Positions 6,010 to 7,399 of a stretch of DNA of 7,399 nt are shown in pieces (position 1 is the stretch's first letter; every line of letters starts with the position of its first letter). A program made the translations under genes and the position numbers. The stretch is taken from positions 1 to 7,399 of the forward strand of contig DNNS01000437.1 of the NCBI GenBank assembly GCA_003497555.1, written 5' to 3'. This DNA comes from Spirochaetia bacterium (GTDB lineage Bacteria > Spirochaetota > UBA12135). The notes below the pieces were generated by a model, which ran no database searches, was not told the DNA's origin, and saw only the letters and a program-made list of their open reading frames with translations.

Positions 6010-7399
6010 GATTTTATACTCCCTTCGATAGGCGGTATTTTTTTTAGCTCATAAAATCCCGGCTGAACCTTTAAGATCATATCTCGGCATTCGACCGGTA
6101 TACGCTCTTTCCCCTCTATTCTCCAGGCATCGGCATTAAGCCATCCGGGAAAATTAATTTTTAATATATTAGTATTATTCTCGATCCTGGCAACCGGCGC
6201 TGTTTTCCGAATGTCCATATAGCGGTTTTGGTAGGAACGCAGTGAATCCCTATGCCAGGGCTCCCTCAAAAAAATAGCATCCGGATTTATCTCGATCTTG
6301 ATAATTTTTTCCTGAATTAGGATATGGTATATTCCTTTCCCATTATATTTGATATACCTAGAGTCGCCATAACCGATGATTTTATATGTTCCGCTCGTTA
6401 ATATCGATGAGTCGAAGGAAGGATACCTTTCCGGAATGAAATTGGAATGCATAAGCATATTATCCCCTGCCATAATACACACATTGTCTGCATGGGAAAC
6501 AGCGAAGGATCCGAAATTTTGAATATTGTCGCTGCAGGAGTCCAGTTCGTTTCGTTTCAGGTTGTGAAAAACTTCTCTGGCGATCATAAAGCCGATCGTC
6601 TTTTGCGGTGTGTAGAGATAATTGAGATAAAATATTACCCAGCCTGTATTATATTCGGCAATCGGCAGAGGATCATACTGGAACATAGCTGCAATCTGTA
6701 TTCCCCGGCTGCGGAAAAGCCTTGCTGCTATCGGGTATACGGTGTTATTTAAATTGCAGCAATCACCATATTCATATATGATCTTTGCCTTGTCTTTAAG
6801 ATCGGCGTAGGTAACTGCATCATCGCCATCCATACGATCCAGCTGGGACAAACTGTCTCCGCCGAAGTATTTGCTCAATGTGATGATCTCCGCCCGGCTG
6901 TCAGCTACAGCACGGAGAAGGTCCGGAGGATTTTTCCGGTCAGTAAAGAATCCGGGATCAAGACAATAGGCTACCGGCTGTCTGACGCCGGCACCCCGAA
7001 GCGCCTTCTTCATGCGATCGATATAGTTTTTTACATACTCAGGACGGAAACGCAAATAGCTTTCCTCGCTGTCGGGCAGCCGGTTTTCTTGCAGCCAAGC
7101 TTTGAATATGCCGGTGAAGACCCGGTTCTCCCTTTCGTCCGCCCACTGAAAATCCACGCCGCTGATCCGCTTTCTGCCGTGTTTCATCTCCTGATAACTA
7201 CGGTAGCAGGGCTCGTTGATGATTTCCCAGATACAGATAACCGGTTCCTCGGCATAGGTTTTTCCGGTATATATGTTTATATGTCCGGCGATACTCATAA
7301 GAAAAGTCTCTTGAGCTATAAGAGCATTCTCGTCCCACAGCATGGCTTCCTTGCTGTAATAATTGGAAAATCCGGACGGCCAGGTATTGTCCATCCACC
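6006..7399 (-). CDS. GH5-like (clan GH-A) glycoside hydrolase, 5' end missing
   Basis: The frame is open through the right edge, and the codon before the first ATG (7394) is an in-frame TGG, so that Met is probably internal. Numbering from it gives 462 residues. Clan GH-A landmarks are VICIWEIINEP (52-62), with E61 as expected acid/base after strand 4, and AKIIYEYGD (203-211), with E208 as expected nucleophile on strand 7. AAMFQYDP (235-242) fits strand 8. In complete enzymes of this type the NEP motif usually sits 130-180 residues from the start, so roughly 80-120 residues lie upstream. From about 290 to 462 a beta-rich C-terminal region follows (SSILTSGTYKIIGYGD, INFPGWLNADAWRIEG), resembling the accessory beta domains of beta-mannanase or beta-glycosidase relatives. 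Cellular location cannot be judged because the N-terminus is missing. It is the first visible gene of the operon and ends in an ATGA overlap with the 845-residue protein. A beta-mannoside substrate would suit the isomerase downstream, but GH5-type specificity cannot be read by eye. Confidence 0.82.
   Translation of the reverse strand, partial: WMDNTWPSGFSNYYSKEAMLWDENALIAQETFLMSIAGHINIYTGKTYAEEPVICIWEIINEPCYRSYQEMKHGRKRISGVDFQWADERENRVFTGIFKAWLQENRLPDSEESYLRFRPEYVKNYIDRMKKALRGAGVRQPVAYCLDPGFFTDRKNPPDLLRAVADSRAEIITLSKYFGGDSLSQLDRMDGDDAVTYADLKDKAKIIYEYGDCCNLNNTVYPIAARLFRSRGIQIAAMFQYDPLPIAEYNTGWVIFYLNYLYTPQKTIGFMIAREVFHNLKRNELDSCSDNIQNFGSFAVSHADNVCIMAGDNMLMHSNFIPERYPSFDSSILTSGTYKIIGYGDSRYIKYNGKGIYHILIQEKIIKIEINPDAIFLREPWHRDSLRSYQNRYMDIRKTAPVARIENNTNILKINFPGWLNADAWRIEGKERIPVECRDMILKVQPGFYELKKIPPIEGSIKS
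6019..6025 (-). promoter_or_regulatory. Shine-Dalgarno of the 845-residue glycosidase gene
   Basis: AAGGGAG on the minus strand is nine bases before the ATG at 6009-6007 and lies inside the end of the upstream hydrolase gene. It supports this start in addition to the ATGA stop-start overlap. Confidence 0.75.

Noticed and set aside
7198..7399. 66-codon minus-strand ORF in another frame at the right edge
   Set aside because: It overlaps the GH5-like frame, which carries the WEIINEP motif; the alternative frame has no family features.
1..7399. CRISPR array, tRNA/rRNA genes, insertion sequences or att sites
   Set aside because: No spaced direct repeats, RNA gene motifs, transposase motifs or terminal inverted repeats were seen; nearly the whole window is accounted for by the minus-strand genes.

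Overview
The window is an AT-leaning bacterial segment with at least five genes, all on the minus strand and packed like a single operon. Transcription runs from the right edge to the left. Junctions are a 4-nt ATGA overlap, a 3-nt gap, a 17-nt overlap and another 4-nt ATGA overlap. No RNA gene, CRISPR array, insertion sequence, transporter or regulator is visible. Taxonomy cannot be fixed from this sequence. Shine-Dalgarno motifs, long A-runs in coding strands and the gene set (glycosidases, sugar isomerase, sugar kinase, polyol-phosphate dehydrogenase) fit a saccharolytic anaerobe-like bacterium such as a Firmicute, Spirochaete or Lentisphaera relative, but this is only a guess.

Layout in transcription order. 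(1) 7399-6006: a 5'-truncated clan GH-A (GH5-like) glycoside hydrolase with an NEP acid/base motif and an IYEYGD nucleophile strand. (2) 6009-3472: an 845-residue multidomain protein with a C-terminal-half TIM-barrel glycosidase-like region, not assignable by eye to a characterised family and without a signal peptide. (3) 3468-2770: a D-lyxose/D-mannose ketol-isomerase of the E. coli O157 Z5688 type with all four metal ligands. (4) 2786-1554: a long PfkB/ribokinase-family sugar kinase with a DTTGCGD motif. (5) 1557-286: a mannitol-1-phosphate 5-dehydrogenase (MtlD) homologue with the K-N-H catalytic triad. (6) 186-1: the start of an unrecognised minus-strand ORF that runs off the left edge.

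Read together, the genes suggest a cytoplasmic route. Two glycosidases release a sugar from an imported glycoside. The isomerase converts the aldose (D-mannose or D-lyxose) to the 2-ketose (D-fructose or D-xylulose). The kinase phosphorylates the ketose, and the MtlD homologue interconverts the ketose phosphate and a polyol phosphate with NAD(H). The mannose/fructose/fructose-6-phosphate/mannitol-1-phosphate version matches the known chemistry of the isomerase and dehydrogenase families best, but the kinase substrate and the glycoside are unknown. The most unusual local feature is an A10 run in the isomerase-kinase overlap, where loss of one A would fuse the two enzymes into one reading frame.
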